The notes: a model not told the origin generated them from the letters alone. A DNA stretch of 64,000 nucleotides from Poecilobothrus nobilitatus (GCA_947095535.1 OX352774.1:30148496-30212495); one strand, 5' to 3'; positions 37,001 through 48,421 are shown, counted from the first letter of the stretch. Numbers and translations: made by a program.

Positions 37001-38260
37001 TATGTATAGGTTTTATACGTAGTAGAAAAATCGTAAAAAATATGTAGTTACTGATGTTCAAAGCTTGAAACGGAATTCATAATACGTAATGTGTGGCTGA
37101 AAACTACTAAATTATAATTATAGATTTTCATTAAAAAAATTTTTTTGTTTTACAGTTTTGAAAATGTACACCTTTAAAAACCGCGATTTTACATCAACAT
37201 TTGTTTTGTTTTAGAATAACAAAAAAAAAAAATTAAAGTTTATCTTATTATTTTAAAACTAACAAAAAGTGCCAGATACATGTGTTTAATCAAAATGCAT
37301 CCATATTTATGTATATATACATACATACATACATGTAATCATATACCGTAAACATATAGTGTTGTATTCTTATTTTATACAACCGAAGGAATAGTGGAAT
37401 TTTGTAGAAACAAAAGAAAATGCAATATGAAAATGATAATTTTTTAACCTTAAATGGAAAAAGAAAAATTTCAACTTATATTTTACAAATTTTATCTTAC
37501 CTTATTTGTAATTCTATCGGTTAAAAAAACAGTTACCTTATTTTTTTTTTTTTTTGTTTAGAATAAACTAAACATAAGATAATGTTGCCACATAAAAAAT
37601 TCTGCATGTCAAAATTTTTTTTTTTTTGAGGAATAAACACAAATTTTTATCTTTTTTTTTTTTGTTTGTGTTTAGTTTTTTTGTTTCATTTTTCTGACAA
37701 ATAAATAATGTCAATTATTGCAAAAATGCTTGGTGCTAATATCACACCACGTATTCAGATGAAATTTTTTTTTGGTTTGAATATGAATGTGCAAGTAAAG
37801 GACCCATTACATAAAATCTAAAATGTCATATTTAAGTATATTAAATTATTTCAGGATGAATTTTGTCTATATAGGTTTTAATTTGGTGAATTTTGTTCAT
37901 TTGTGACAAGGATGGCAATATTAATGATAGAAACTGATGGGGTTGGTACCGAATTTGATTTTATTCATTCTAACAAAAAGAGTTTTTTTTTTTTGTTTTG
38001 CTTTATCTCCTCGAGCTGTTTAACAGTCAGACATTGTTGTGAGATGTTGCATTATAAAAATTGTTGACAAATTCAATACATATTTTAAGTTTAGTTTAGG
38101 TTTAGATGACTTTTTCAAGTGAAATAAAAAGCGGAATCCAACTAAATTACAAAAAAATGAAATTTCAATAATACAAAAATCTCAATAAAAAATCACAAAA
38201 AAAAAAAATTCCAGTAAAAAGCATACGAAAATTTAATTGCTAAATTAGTGAAGATAATCG
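34035..38260. other. A+T-rich DNA, no gene
   Basis: No supported gene. A weak relative of the third SINE type may lie at about 35300-35410 (GAATTCAAGTTCTCTACTG, then TTTTTTTCAATCTGGAAAC; compare GATTCAAATTCTCTACAGG, then TTTTTAATTTCAAGGAAAA at 23176). A CpG-rich hairpin is listed separately. Confidence 0.5.
36800..36835. other. CpG-rich inverted repeat TCGAGTC.GACTCGA
   Basis: GAGCCGTTGCGG is followed by TCGAGTC-GA-GACTCGA, 7-bp inverted arms with a 2-nt spacer. Four CpG dinucleotides in about 30 bp stand out from the flanks. It could be part of a promoter or 5' untranslated exon; I see no accompanying ORF. Confidence 0.4.
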
Positions 38261-38543
38261 TCCCCAAACCTCCGCAAAACAAATTTATGAAGTCCTAATT
38301 TTGGTTGAGGTATAGATCTTATAAAATTATTACGATGCTAAAATTATTAGTATTCTAGAGGAAGATAGAAAATCAGAGTTTCAAACATATGTTTAAAGCA
38401 GGATTTTTGTGGGACGGTAGCTCCGACTATTTTAGATGCTATCTTGTAGAAAATTTTATGGAACAAAATTAATTAGGAGAGATTTTAGTTACTTACAAAA
38501 TCAGGGTTTCAATAAATTTGTTTAACGAAAGTTTGGGGACAAG
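38261..38543. mobile_element. Fold-back element with GTCCCCAAAC ends
   Basis: The left arm GTCCCCAAACCTCCGCAAAA and onward through CAAATTTAT..AG.CCT (from 38261) matches the reverse complement of the right arm, GTCCCCAAACTTTCGTTAAA and onward (right terminus 38543), over about 45 bp with a few mismatches. The inner part holds two versions of AAAATCAG.GTTTCAA. It also holds the sequence AATTAGGAGAGATTTTAGTT, a word dispersed elsewhere in the window. No coding capacity. Confidence 0.7.
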
Positions 38544-39538
38544 GTGTATTTTAAGTAGGAAACATTTTTTCTTGGCATTTTTGTTTTTGGAATTGTGTTC
38601 ATTTGCAATTTTTTCTTTTGTTTTTTTAGATTTTTTTGTGTTTTGGATTTTTTTTTTGGGATTTTGACTTTGAGATATCACCTCTAACCCAAATAAAATA
38701 AATAAAAAAATTTTATTATTAAATATTTACATATACAAATTTTATTTTTTGTTATTTTTGAGACAGGAATTTATATGTCAAAATCTCATAGAGAATAAAT
38801 CAAGAATTATGTGTTTTTTTTTTTTTTTTGTTGATTTAGAAAAGTCATATTTTTACCTTTATGTCTGTGCACAAAATAATTTTTTTTTTTATTATTTTAA
38901 AACTGATCTTATAACTTGTAACAGTGATTTCAATAAGAGATGAATGATATAGAGTAGGGTGTGGAGACTGGAAAATATCTACTTATAACAGCAGCTGAAT
39001 TTTTTGAGTTCAGTAACATCAGGATAACTCCGAACATAATGTACATACTACATACATATATACAAAATAAAGGTATCAATACTGAAAAGAAAAAGTGATA
39101 TTGCATAAACATTTGCATTTTTGGTTAGTTTTTATTTTCAAATTTCTAACAAAATTACCTTTTAAAAAATATAAGGTGAGATATATACTTTCAAATTGTA
39201 ATTTGTTTTTCTTTTTTTTTTTTTAAATTTCATTTTTATGATGAAAATTACAATTTCTTATAACCAACAGAATTAATTTTGTGGTAACAAAAAGCGAAAA
39301 TATATTTGCTGTTTAACATCATTTTGAAAAAAAATTCCTGAATAAAAAAAACTTTACATAAAAGTACTTAAAGTAAAATATACAGGAGATGAAGAGCAAA
39401 AAGCTAGAAAAAGACAAAAAAAAAAAAAATTTACAGTCATTTTGATTAGGTTATATTTCTATATCACAGGATAATGTTTGATATATACAAATATATATCC
39501 TGAGATAGTAGTAGATACATATCCTGAAATGTATGTAG
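38544..39538. other. A+T-rich DNA, no gene
   Basis: Minus-strand open stretches at 38493-38681 and 38930-39118 are low-complexity or featureless. Confidence 0.6.
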
Positions 39539-39542
39539 TATA

Positions 39543-39887
39543 CAGAGTGTTTTGCCAATAACCGAACATAGAAGTAAAGAATGTTCTAAATTTCAAAACA
39601 AAAAAAAAAAATTCTTTTGGAAGTAGGGCCTATTCTTATCTCTTTAGGAAATGGGTCTCTGAATGCAAAGAACTCATACTTACATGGTACTTGATTCCAT
39701 TTTATCTTATAGGGTTCCAATTTTATATAGATATAAAACTAAATTAAATTATTTAAGCACCCAAAAAAATGTTTTAAGCCCCACATCTTGCAAACTGATA
39801 AGAATGAACCTATCTCCAAAAGAATTTTTTGTTTTGAATCTTCAAACAACCCATAGTTTTATGTCAGGTTATTGACGAAACACCCTG
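39543..39887. mobile_element. 345-bp MITE with CAG(A/G)GTGTTT ends, TATA on both sides
   Basis: The left end CAGAGTGTTTTGCCAATAAC and the reverse complement of the right end CAGGGTGTTTCGTCAATAAC are near-identical. The inverted similarity continues through TTCAAAACAAAA and TTCTTTTGGA to about 120 bp on each side. TATA abuts both ends (39539-39542 and 39888-39891), which could be a TA or TATA target duplication. There is no transposase. The 70-codon open stretch at 39663-39875 is within the arms. Termini and flanks match the element at 56778-57330, so both were probably moved by the same transposase. Confidence 0.88.
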
Positions 39888-39891
39888 TATA

Positions 39892-41008
39892 TTATGTAAA
39901 TGAGCTCTACTCTATAATTACATATGGTTTAGTTATATATTTCGTAATTAGAATATATGACCTACTAAAAAAAATAAAATCTCATTATTTGATACTTCAT
40001 GATTTTTTAAACAGGATTGATAATTGACTTTCAGAAATCAGGTTAATTGGGTTCCCTACAAAAAAAAAAAAAAAAATTAACAAAAAAAAAATAATAGAAA
40101 AATGGTAGGGTGAGTTTTTAATTTTTGAAAATTTTATAAAAAAGAAGGATGAAAATAATAGGCTGGAGAGATTTGTAAATTAGATTTTTAATCAAGATAA
40201 AAATGAAAAAGGTAGAAAATATATTTTTAAATTTTTTTTTTTTTTTTTTTAAGATTTAAGATTTTTTAAGATTTCTATTCATTATATAAAAGAGATATTT
40301 TTATATATAAAAAATACATAAGATTTATTCTTATCTTAATTAAAAATTTTTAAATGTCTAATTAGCCCTCCGTCTAATTTCATATAGAGTTCTTAAGAGG
40401 TTCTTGGAAAATGTATAAATACATTTTCTTTTATATAATGTTTACCTTTGACAAAATCCTTAATATTAACAATTGTATGCGATCCTTATTTCTTAATTCA
40501 GCATATTTAAATGATAATTTACCTAAAAAGAAAAGGAAAATAAAAAAAATATTTTAGTTAATGTTTTACAAAATGAAAAGAGTGCTTTTATATATTTAAA
40601 AAAAAAAACATATATTAATATATTATATTCTATACTTTGATACCTAAATAATTATATAGAGTAGAGTGTTGTGTAACATAATTTAAGTACTCATTAACTT
40701 ATCATTATTCTCATAAATAATTCAGAAGTCAATAAAAAATGTTATAATTCTAAAAGTTTTCATCGAAGAATTCAGAAAATTGATTAAAATAAATAAATCA
40801 ATATTAAAATAAGTATTGAATATTAAAAAATAAATTATATAAAAAAGCAAACCATAATGAATTATAGAAAAATACTTTACATCTACAAATATTCGAAGAG
40901 TTTATGTAACCCTCTTATAAAATTCAACATTTTGTAAGTCGGTTTTTTTTAATGCCTATATTCTGAACAATACATTAGTAAATAATAAAATCAGAGATAT
41001 CTGACCAA
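39892..41008. other. A+T-rich DNA, no gene
   Basis: Nothing beyond A/T tracts (for example 40053-40075 and 40228-40250). Confidence 0.65.
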
Positions 41009-41235
41009 TGGTGCTGTATGCGTAAGTCACCGGTCTTTCAGGCGAAAAGTCTCGGGTTCAAACCCTGGTCAGGTCAATAATCTATAATATAATACACAAG
41101 ATGTTGGCGAGACCTTGCCAACATGTAAAAAAAAATATTTTATATCTATAATAAAACACTCACACTGAATGTAAACTAAACTGGCAATGATGATATTTCT
41201 GTATATCTAAATATAATAAAAGACAAGTTGCTGCT
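41009..41235 (+). mobile_element. tRNA-like SINE head (family A-like) with a different 3' tail
   Basis: The head ends with GGTTCAAACCC (41055-41065) and TGGTCAGGTCAATA, nearly as in the family A head. What follows is not the family A body. It is ACACAAGATG, a hairpin, an A-run, then CACTCACACTGAATGTAAAC and TGATGATATTTCTGTATAT. The same tail recurs at about 44780-44880 without the head and without the hairpin. Confidence 0.65.
41101..41124. other. 8-bp hairpin before an A-run
   Basis: ATGTTGGC (41101-41108) and GCCAACAT (41117-41124) flank an 8-nt loop and are followed by GT and an A-run. The related tail at about 44790 lacks exactly this hairpin (reads AAGATGTAAAA), so it was gained or lost between the ATG repeats. 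Confidence 0.75.
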
Positions 41236-41274
41236 GCTGAGTAGCGTGCCCTCCTGTTATGTTAAATGTTAATT

Positions 41275-42905
41275 TAACAAATGTTATACTATGAAAAGAA
41301 AGAAACGTACATCTGATATTTACCCATATAAAAGATAGAAAACAATAAATATTATAATGTTATGCTATGAAATGAAAGAAAAAACAAGGCAGGGTATAAA
41401 TCAAAGTTTTTAGAGGGTCGTATTTTTAAGTAGAACATTATAAAATTGCAATAATATTTTTATTTAAATTTTGCTAAGTAACATTTTCTTAATTTTTTAA
41501 AAATTTTGCCATAATATAGTACAATTTTAGAATCAGAAGTTTAGCCCATAATATAGATATATGAATAAAAATATGGGTATACATATATTAGATTTATTAT
41601 AGATTTATTATTTTTTATATAGGCAACAGTTATTTATATGAATGAATGGACGGTAAACATAAACGAACAAAAAAAAAATTCAGAATGTTCTATAGGTTAT
41701 AATTTATATTTTTTAAATAGACTGATGTATAAATTTAATATTTAAAAAAAATAACAGAAAACAAAAAAAAAAAGTAAAATGTAATACTGCGAAGAAAAAT
41801 AAAAACGAATAGAAAAAAAAGAGAACAAAAATGTTACTTTGATTGTTTTTAAATACTTTTAAAGAAAAAAAGAACTATTAAAATGTTATGATTTTAAAAG
41901 AAAAAAACATACGTTGATATTTACGTACCTACATAACAGATAGAAAAAGGAAAAAAAAAAATGTTATGCTATGAAAAGAACGAAAAGGCCATCTGATATT
42001 GAGGTACATAACAGATAGAAAAAAAGAAATATCAAAATGTTATGCTATGAAAAGAAAGAAAAAACAAGGCAGTGTATAAATTAAAGTTTTTAAAGGTTCG
42101 GATTTTTAAGTAGAATATTATAAAATTGCAATAATATTTTTATTTAAATTTTGCTAAGTAACATTTTCTTAATTTTTTAAAAATTTTGCCATAATATAGT
42201 ACAATTTTAGAATCAGAAGTTTAGCCCATAATATAGATATATGAATAAAAATATGGGTATACATATATTAGATTTATTATAGATTTATTAATTTTTATAT
42301 AGGCAACAGTTATTTATATGAATGAATGGACGGTAAACATAAACGAACAAAAAAAAATTCAAAATGTTCTATAGGTTATAATTTATATTTTTTAAATAGA
42401 CTGTATGTATAAATTTAATATTTAAAAAAAATAAAAGAAATACTTAGCGTACGTAAATAACAGAAAACAAAAAAAAATAAATGTAATACTGCGAAGAAAA
42501 ATAAAAACGAATAGAAAAAAAAGAGAACAAAAAATGTTACTTTGACTGTTTTTAAATATTTTTAAAGAAAAAAAGAACTATTAAAATGTTATGATTTTAA
42601 ATGAAAAAACATACCTCTGATATTTACGTACATAACAGATAGAAAAAGAAATATTAAATGCTATGCTATGAAAAGAAAGAAACGTACATCTGATATTTAG
42701 GTACATAACAGATAGAAAAAAAGAATTAAAATGTTATGCTATAAAAAGAATGAAAAAACAAGACAGTGCATAAATCAAAGTTTTTAAAGAGTTGCATTTT
42801 TAAGTAGAAATTATAAAAAAATAAAGCGGTGCGTAAAACCAAAGCTTTTAAAGGAGCGCAATTTAAATTATAAAATCACAATTTTCAATTAAATTTTGAA
42901 TGTGT
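41275..42905. repeat. Tandem array, 680-bp unit, two full copies plus a partial
   Basis: Two full units share long near-identical stretches. For example, AAAACAAGGCAG.GTATAAAT at 41381 and 42061 (exactly 680 bp apart) is followed by TTTAGAATCAGAAGTTTAGC and ATGAATGGACGGTAAACATA. A third, shorter copy begins at 42755 (AAAACAAGACAGTGCATAAA). Junctions between units contain shorter repeats of about 75 bp (TATGCTATGAAAAGAAAG...CATCTGATATTTACGTACAT). High identity shows recent duplication. There are no open frames. Confidence 0.9.
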
Positions 42906-43555
42906 AACATTTTCTTAATTTTATGCTTCTTTTATGATTTTTATTTTCTAAAACTTCAACATTATATGCACAGCCAATTTTTATTGTTTTACATAAAAGG
43001 TGCGTAAAACTTACGGTGTGAAGATTTTGTAGAGAAAGCGATAGATAAAGAGACAGAATATTATTACGGATAGAGTAAAAATTTGTTTGAAAAATATAAC
43101 AAAGAAAGTTTTGAAGCATTTGCTATGGCAACCATAGAAAAATATAACAAGTGTACTATATATTATAATTAGGCAAATGCATCAGATCAGTGTAGTTTAG
43201 TTTCAAAATTATAAAGTTTGATACTGTATTTTTTCGAAGCGAAAATTTTTGATACTATTGGCAAAAATTTATTTACCATTGGTTTTTAATCCAACCTTTG
43301 GTTTTTTAATCCAAAGCTTGACAAAGAAATTTACAAGAGATGAGATTTATTAAATAATCATTTTTATTACATTTTTGAAAGAAACTACTTCACAGCATCA
43401 TTGAGGTTTTTCATTATTTAAAACACTTTAGCAATAAATTTTACATATATCAATATCTAAATATAATACATATAAGTATTTGAATAAATTTACTAAAATT
43501 AAATTGTTCATAAAACTGAGGAAACTTTCACAAAAGCTTTATTTTTCTACTTATA
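42906..43555. other. A+T-rich DNA, no gene
   Basis: The 76-codon minus-strand frame at 42889-43119 has no recognisable domain. Confidence 0.55.
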
Positions 43556-43578
43556 CCCGTCGTATGACGGGCTTTTTT
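43556..43578. other. Hairpin CCCGTC-GTAT-GACGGG followed by a T-run
   Basis: A perfect 6-bp G+C stem with a 4-nt loop followed by CTTTTTT. It resembles a bacterial intrinsic terminator but lies in eukaryotic repeat DNA. It is better read as the terminal hairpin of a mobile element (ATACCCG...CGGG) or as a polymerase III stop. Confidence 0.6.
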
Positions 43579-44077
43579 ACTATTTATTTAATAATTTAAA
43601 GTTTTATTACCAGAGATACGAATCTTTAACTCAAAGTATTATCAAGAGACGCAAACCGTTAATTAAAAATATAAATAAATTTAGTAAATATTATTACCAG
43701 AGACCAAATTTTCCACTAGAATTATTGTCAGAGACACAAACCGTTCATTAAAAGTGAGTACAGTCAAAAAAGGAAAAGTACATACATACTTAAAAAACAC
43801 ATTTTCAATCAAAATAAATTCAGCAAATTTTTAATTTTTAAATTTGACCGCTACGTCCATTATGAACTGGTCGCATCGGTAAATTAAAAATAAATTATTA
43901 ATCTTCTGTTGGCGTTTTCAATCTTTGTTTTGGAAAAAAAAAATAAAAATAGGTACTCTTAATAAAATTAAAGCGCCTGAAAGTGAAAAAGTGAGAGTGA
44001 GCAAAGTTTATAGTAAACCTCATATTTATTAGAAAAAAATAATAGGCCGATTTTATTCTTGATTTTGTTTTCATTAG

Positions 44078-44090
44078 TATAAAAGCTGGT
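44078..44090 (+). promoter_or_regulatory. TATA-box-like TATAAAAGCTGGT, copy 1
   Basis: TATAAAAG at 44078-44085 in the duplicated block; the same box is at 45237-45244 in copy 2. Its conservation in two diverged copies is suggestive of a core promoter belonging to the original element. No downstream ORF is recognised. Confidence 0.35.
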
Positions 44091-45236
44091 GCTTCGTAAC
44101 AGACTTTAAAATAGTTTTGTTTATTTAGGTTGAAATTTAGATTTTTAAGCTAAATTTTCGGTAGAACTGGTATAACATAAAATATTCGAAATTTTTTTAT
44201 TAATATAAAATTAGGCAGACTTAAATAATTATATTTCATAACAGAAGTCAGAAACTTACTAAATATTATAGAAACGGATATTTTTCTTAAAAAAAAAAAG
44301 AAAAAAATTACATAGAAAATGTCATTTTAGACGCCTTCTCTCACAAAAGATTCATAATTTTGTACTAATTTATTATTAGACCATTAATAATATTGTTAGC
44401 CATGGAAAAAAATAAGATTTGTTAATCAGATCAGATAATATAATACCTGAAATTAATGATTGAATTTCTGATAATATACACAATATAATGATTATGGTTT
44501 AATTCACAAAGATAAAAAAATGTTGTAAATGCATAAAATATATGAATGATAATTTTTACATTTTACACCAGATTTTACAGAAGATTCTGGTTTTCACTAA
44601 ATTCTTTTAGCTATGACACAAATCAAATATTTCTGTGCTTTAAAATTTTTAAAACTAGCCAGTTTTAGTTGGCCCGTTTGAAAAAAAATTAGTACAAATT
44701 TTTGTATGAATTTGTACATCTCTATGTAGTCTCTGATAATACCAATTCACACAAGATATTAAATATCATATAGATATTAATACCAGACACACAAGATGTA
44801 AAAAAAAAATATTTTATTTCTATAATAAACCACTCACACTGAATGTAAACTAAACTGGCAAAGATGATATTTCTGTATATTTATTTAATAATTTAAAATT
44901 TTATTATCAGAGACACAAATCTTGGACTAAAAGTCTTATCAGAGACACAAATGTTTACTTTTTAAAAAGTACTTTCGACACAAAATTTAAAGCAAATTTT
45001 TAATTTTTAAATTTGACCGCCACATCCATTATGAACTGGTCGCAGCGGTAAATTAAAAATAAATTATTAATCTTCTGCTGGCAGTTTTCAAATGACTCTT
45101 TGTTTTGAAAAAAATAAAAATACTCTTAATAAAATTAAAAGACCTGAAAGTGAAAAGAGCAAAGTTTATAGTAAGCCTTATATTTATAAGAAAAAAAATA
45201 ATAGGCCGATTTTATTCTTGATTTTGTTTTCACTAT

Positions 45237-45249
45237 TATAAAAGCTGGT
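45237..45249 (+). promoter_or_regulatory. TATA-box-like TATAAAAGCTGGT, copy 2
   Basis: Identical 13-bp box to that at 44078, although the sequence around it has diverged (an AAAGTT insertion follows). It lies about 400 bp upstream of the 93-codon frame at 45615-45896, in which I recognise no domain. Confidence 0.35.
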
Positions 45250-45720
45250 AAAAGTTTCGCAACAGACTTTAAAGTAGTTTTGTTTATTTAGGTTGGAATT
45301 TTGATTTTTTAAGCTGAATTTTTGATATAACATAAAATATTCGAATTTTTTTTATTAATATAAAATTCGGCAGACTTAGCTAATTATATTTCATAACAGA
45401 AATCAGAAACTTACTAAATATTTTAGAAATGGATATTTTTCTTAAAAAAAAGAGAAAAAATAACATAGGAAATATCATTTTAGATGCCTTCTCTCAAAAT
45501 AGATTCATAATTTTGTACTAATTTATTATTAGACCATTAAATTAAAAAGCTGTCGAAAACGACCCACACAAAAAAAAAGGCCCCGAAAATTTATGAAATT
45601 ACATTATCAGAGACATGAATCTTTTATTAAATATACTAAAGACCTCTTCCAAAGTACATTTAAATAAAATAAATTCAGCAAATTTTTTTCAAGCAAAAAA
45701 AAAAATAAACGCAAAAGACT

Positions 45721-46479
45721 TGAAAGTAGTTTTGGTAATTAAAGTAATTCGCGGCGAAAACAACTGTTTTTATCGACATAAAAATTTTTTTTTTAAACTA
45801 AAGAAAAATAGAGAGTCTGGTAAAATTTTAACAAATATTAAAATTATTTCGATTATTGGGATTATTTTAAATGTAACAAAAATAAAAATGTCGTAGCGGT
45901 TGGTGTTGGTTGGCTTTTCGCCGGTTTTTATTGTGCACTTTATACATGTGTTTCAAACAATTTTTGAGATATCGGCACGAACTTTTACCCTGAATGTGTT
46001 TTTAGCTTGGACCATTTTTTCTCAATGATTAAAAAACTGTCAAAAATTACCGCCACGAAAAAACGGCGTGAAAAAATTAATAAACTGTTCCTAACATTTT
46101 TAATTTTATGTGTTCAGATTTGTTTTATGTTTTTTTCTATTACATCAAGTAAGTAAGTGATACCAAAGTTTTTTTAATGGTGCTGATGTAAAAATGAAAT
46201 TTTTAGGTAGTTTATTAAGGGAGTCAGTATGATACCGCAAATGTTTTTGAATCTATAGAAATTGTGCAATTGCACAGGGGATTTTCTAGTAATATATAAA
46301 ATATAATAAAATAATGTAAACAAAATATTAAATATAATTATAATTGAATTCTTGTACCGAGATGGCTCACATGCTAAAGGCAAAAGGGTCCTAAAAATAT
46401 CGGCAGATATACATTTATATCTGGACGATATAATATAAAAAAAAAAATCTGATATAAAGATAATGGACTTATATTAAAA
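45721..46479. other. Unassigned sequence with a possible SINE head scrap
   Basis: The plus frame 45615-45896 is open and Lys/Ile-rich, without a recognised domain. Positions 45893-46080 are relatively G+C-rich (TAGCGGTTGGTGTTGGTTGG, CGCCACGAAAAAACGGCGTG), perhaps another repeat. At 46352-46393, TACCGAGATGGCTCACATGC with TAAAGGC resembles a truncated tRNA-like A-box region with no B box. Confidence 0.4.
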
Positions 46480-46690
46480 AAACGTGGTGTTTACAAAATC
46501 AAATGTGATAACTCAGAAGAATTTACATTAAAAAAAATTAAAAGAATCCTACAAACCAGATTTTTAGAACATCTAAAATCAGCAGCTCTTTCAAATCCGT
46601 TATCAGCGTCTTCTTAACATTTGAAAGAGTCAGGGTGCCTTGTAGTGACCAATAACATCAGGTTCATCAAGGAACTTAAAGGTAGTAAAA
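46480..46690 (+). pseudogene. Penelope-like GIY-YIG endonuclease remnant
   Basis: The frame from 46480 reads K-R-G-V-Y-K-I-K-C-D, then an E-E-F segment, then Q-T-R-F-L-E-H-L-K-S. After one in-frame TAA (46615-46617) it continues H-L-K-E-S-G-C-L-V-V-T-N-N-I-R-F. G-V-Y-K-I.C is the first half of a GIY-YIG nuclease motif. R-(F/Y)-x-E-H-L is the conserved helix with the catalytic-region Arg and His of the endonuclease domain at the C terminus of Penelope-like retroelements. The expected second half (YIG) is not readable in this frame, and the nearby second Cys of the family is Ser. With the stop codon, the piece is inactive. No reverse transcriptase is found upstream, so it is probably a 5'-truncated or decayed insertion. 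Confidence 0.65.
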
Positions 46691-48421
46691 TTGTTTAATT
46701 ATTTTACATAATAAATTGTTTTAAAATTTTATATGGTATGAGTGAGGTGAGTAGTAAATATTAAAATATGGGTGAGTAGGTGAGTAATAAATTATATAAT
46801 AAAGGTGAAACGTAAATTGGAAGCGAATCTGTGTAAGTTCTTTTGAAAAAAAATTTCAAATTATATAATAGAACACATCTTTCAGAGACAGAGAACACAT
46901 TGGATGAGTGGAATCATGTTTTAGAGATTGTCACAATAAATGAATTTCCATAATTAGTCAAGTCACCTAGGAATTTCCAGGATTTAGAAATTAGCACTTG
47001 AAACCTCACTACAGTGTTGCGTTGGAATTATTTAAAGGAAAGCATAATTAATTTTAGTTCAATAGAATAAATAGTCATTCCTCATTCATTACCTATATAC
47101 AAGATTTCTATAAAAGAGTGATAATGCTCCAATATTTCAACGTATGTTAGGAGGAGTAAAGACTTTTAAATTAATAAAATTAGTTTTCTTAATTTAAAAA
47201 CTACTATAAATTACGTAGATTTAAAAAAAACAAAATACTTGTAAGTTTCAGTTTTAATTCCATTTAATGCACACGTGTACAAATTTTTAAAGAGATGATT
47301 ATAGGGTACGGTATCCTTGGCATCTTTTATTTAACACTTGGATATTCCGCAAAAAAAAAAAAAAACACTATAGAAAAAGACATTTGGCAAAATGGGACAC
47401 TCTTGAGCACCATAACATAAATAAAAGTTGCCAAATGTTCAAATGTTAAAGGAATTAAAATTGATAACAATTATTTCTACATTTTTCTTTTTTCATTATT
47501 TCCACAAATTTATTTTAAAAACTAAATGGTTTTTTTTTTTTATAAATAAACTTTAAATTTTCGATATATTCATTATTTTGACACAGATTCATGCAACCCA
47601 ATGTAAACGATAATAATGTTATAGAGTTGAAAATTAAATTTTTGATTGTTAAAAGCTGCAAAATGCCCACATGGTAAAGTTGTTAAGTTTCCAAGTTGCC
47701 AAGTGTTAAAGTTGCCGAGTGGCCAGTTGTTAAATGTTTTTATGCTAATTTTCAATTTAAGGAAATGTCTTTTTTAATGGCGATTTTTGTCTTGAAAAAA
47801 AAATATGAGATGTATTCTATACAATAAGTATACATATGTAAGGTCGAAAATATCATTTAAATAATAAAATCAAAGTGTCATTTTAATAGTATAATCAATA
47901 AAAATAAGTCTTTTTTAATAACTGAATTATTTTTAATTGATTTTATTAATTTATATAGATTTTAAAAGTTATTAACATTTATGTCAACTACATAACAATT
48001 TGTTCAATTAATTAGTGAATTATTTATTGAGAATTTTCATTTGATATTTTACCTTGTTTTTTTTTTTTTTTTAAACATAATAAAATTAATTAACTTCTTA
48101 TTTTTATGTCCTTTAATTGTCCGCGAATCCTGTTAAAATATGCTTTAAAAGCACATTATACATTATTCATAATACGTATACATATATATGCATATTAATA
48201 ATTAATGGTATAAAAAAAAGTTTCTATTCAACCACAAAATGGTTAATTCAATAATTTAAAACCATAACAACTCGATTCGTAAAGCACAACTAATGGTATA
48301 ACCAAATTAAACCTTTACTGTGTCTAGAAATTAAACTATAAAAAATAAATTAATAATGTCAATTTTGTTATTATAACAAAGTTTATCATTTTTGAAACCA
48401 ATATTCATTAAATACACAATG
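46691..48421. other. A+T-rich DNA with short word repeats, no gene
   Basis: GTGAG.A.GTGAGTA words occur at about 46740-46795. No coding region is supported. A short word array at 47660-47740 is listed separately. Confidence 0.5.
47655..47740. repeat. Degenerate AAGTTGCCAAGTGTTA word array
   Basis: Irregular copies of AAGTTG.CAAGT.TTA: GTAAAGTTGTTAAGTTTCC, AAGTTGCCAAGTGTTA, AAGTTGCCGAGTGGCC and AGTTGTTAAATG. The related words AAAGTTGCCAAATG and GACATTTGGCAAAATG lie at about 47375-47445. AAAAAGACATTT (about 47374) is inverted at about 47763 (AAATGTCTTTTTT), so a decayed fold-back is possible. The 60-codon minus-strand frame here is a repeat translation. Confidence 0.55.

Larger units (their letters stand above)
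43580..45720. repeat. Direct duplication of a ~1.17-kb block, with a partial third copy
   Basis: Copy 1 (about 43580-44400) and copy 2 (about 44878-45545) share TTTATTTAATAATTTAAA, GACCGC.AC.TCCATTATGA with ACTGGTCGCA, and AATAGGCCGATTTTATTCTT. They also share a TATAAAAGCTGGT box and TTCTCTCA.AA.GATTCATAAT, with an offset of about 1,171 bp at 43846/45017. A third copy starts near 45600 (TTATCAGAGACATGAATC) and fades after about 45700. Divergence is moderate. The pair could be a tandem duplication or the long terminal repeats of a small element. I see no polymerase or gag frames between them, so tandem duplication is preferred. Confidence 0.8.

Noticed and set aside
38493..38681. Lys/Asn-rich 62-codon minus frame
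   Set aside because: Low-complexity A+T sequence, no domain.
41275..42905. CRISPR-like array
   Set aside because: Units are hundreds of bases long without conserved short repeats and unique spacers, and the organism is eukaryotic.
43556..43578. Rho-independent terminator
   Set aside because: Perfect stem plus T-run, but the DNA is eukaryotic repeat sequence without bacterial genes. A mobile-element end hairpin is more plausible.
43580..45545. LTR retrotransposon
   Set aside because: Two direct copies of a TATA-containing block, but there is no TG...CA boundary, primer-binding site, polypurine tract or gag/pol frame between them.
45615..45896. 93-codon plus frame; considered as a FLYWCH-type zinc-finger or transposase piece
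   Set aside because: Only a vague ENNCFYRHKNFFF...RESGKI resemblance; the required Cys/His residues are not visible.
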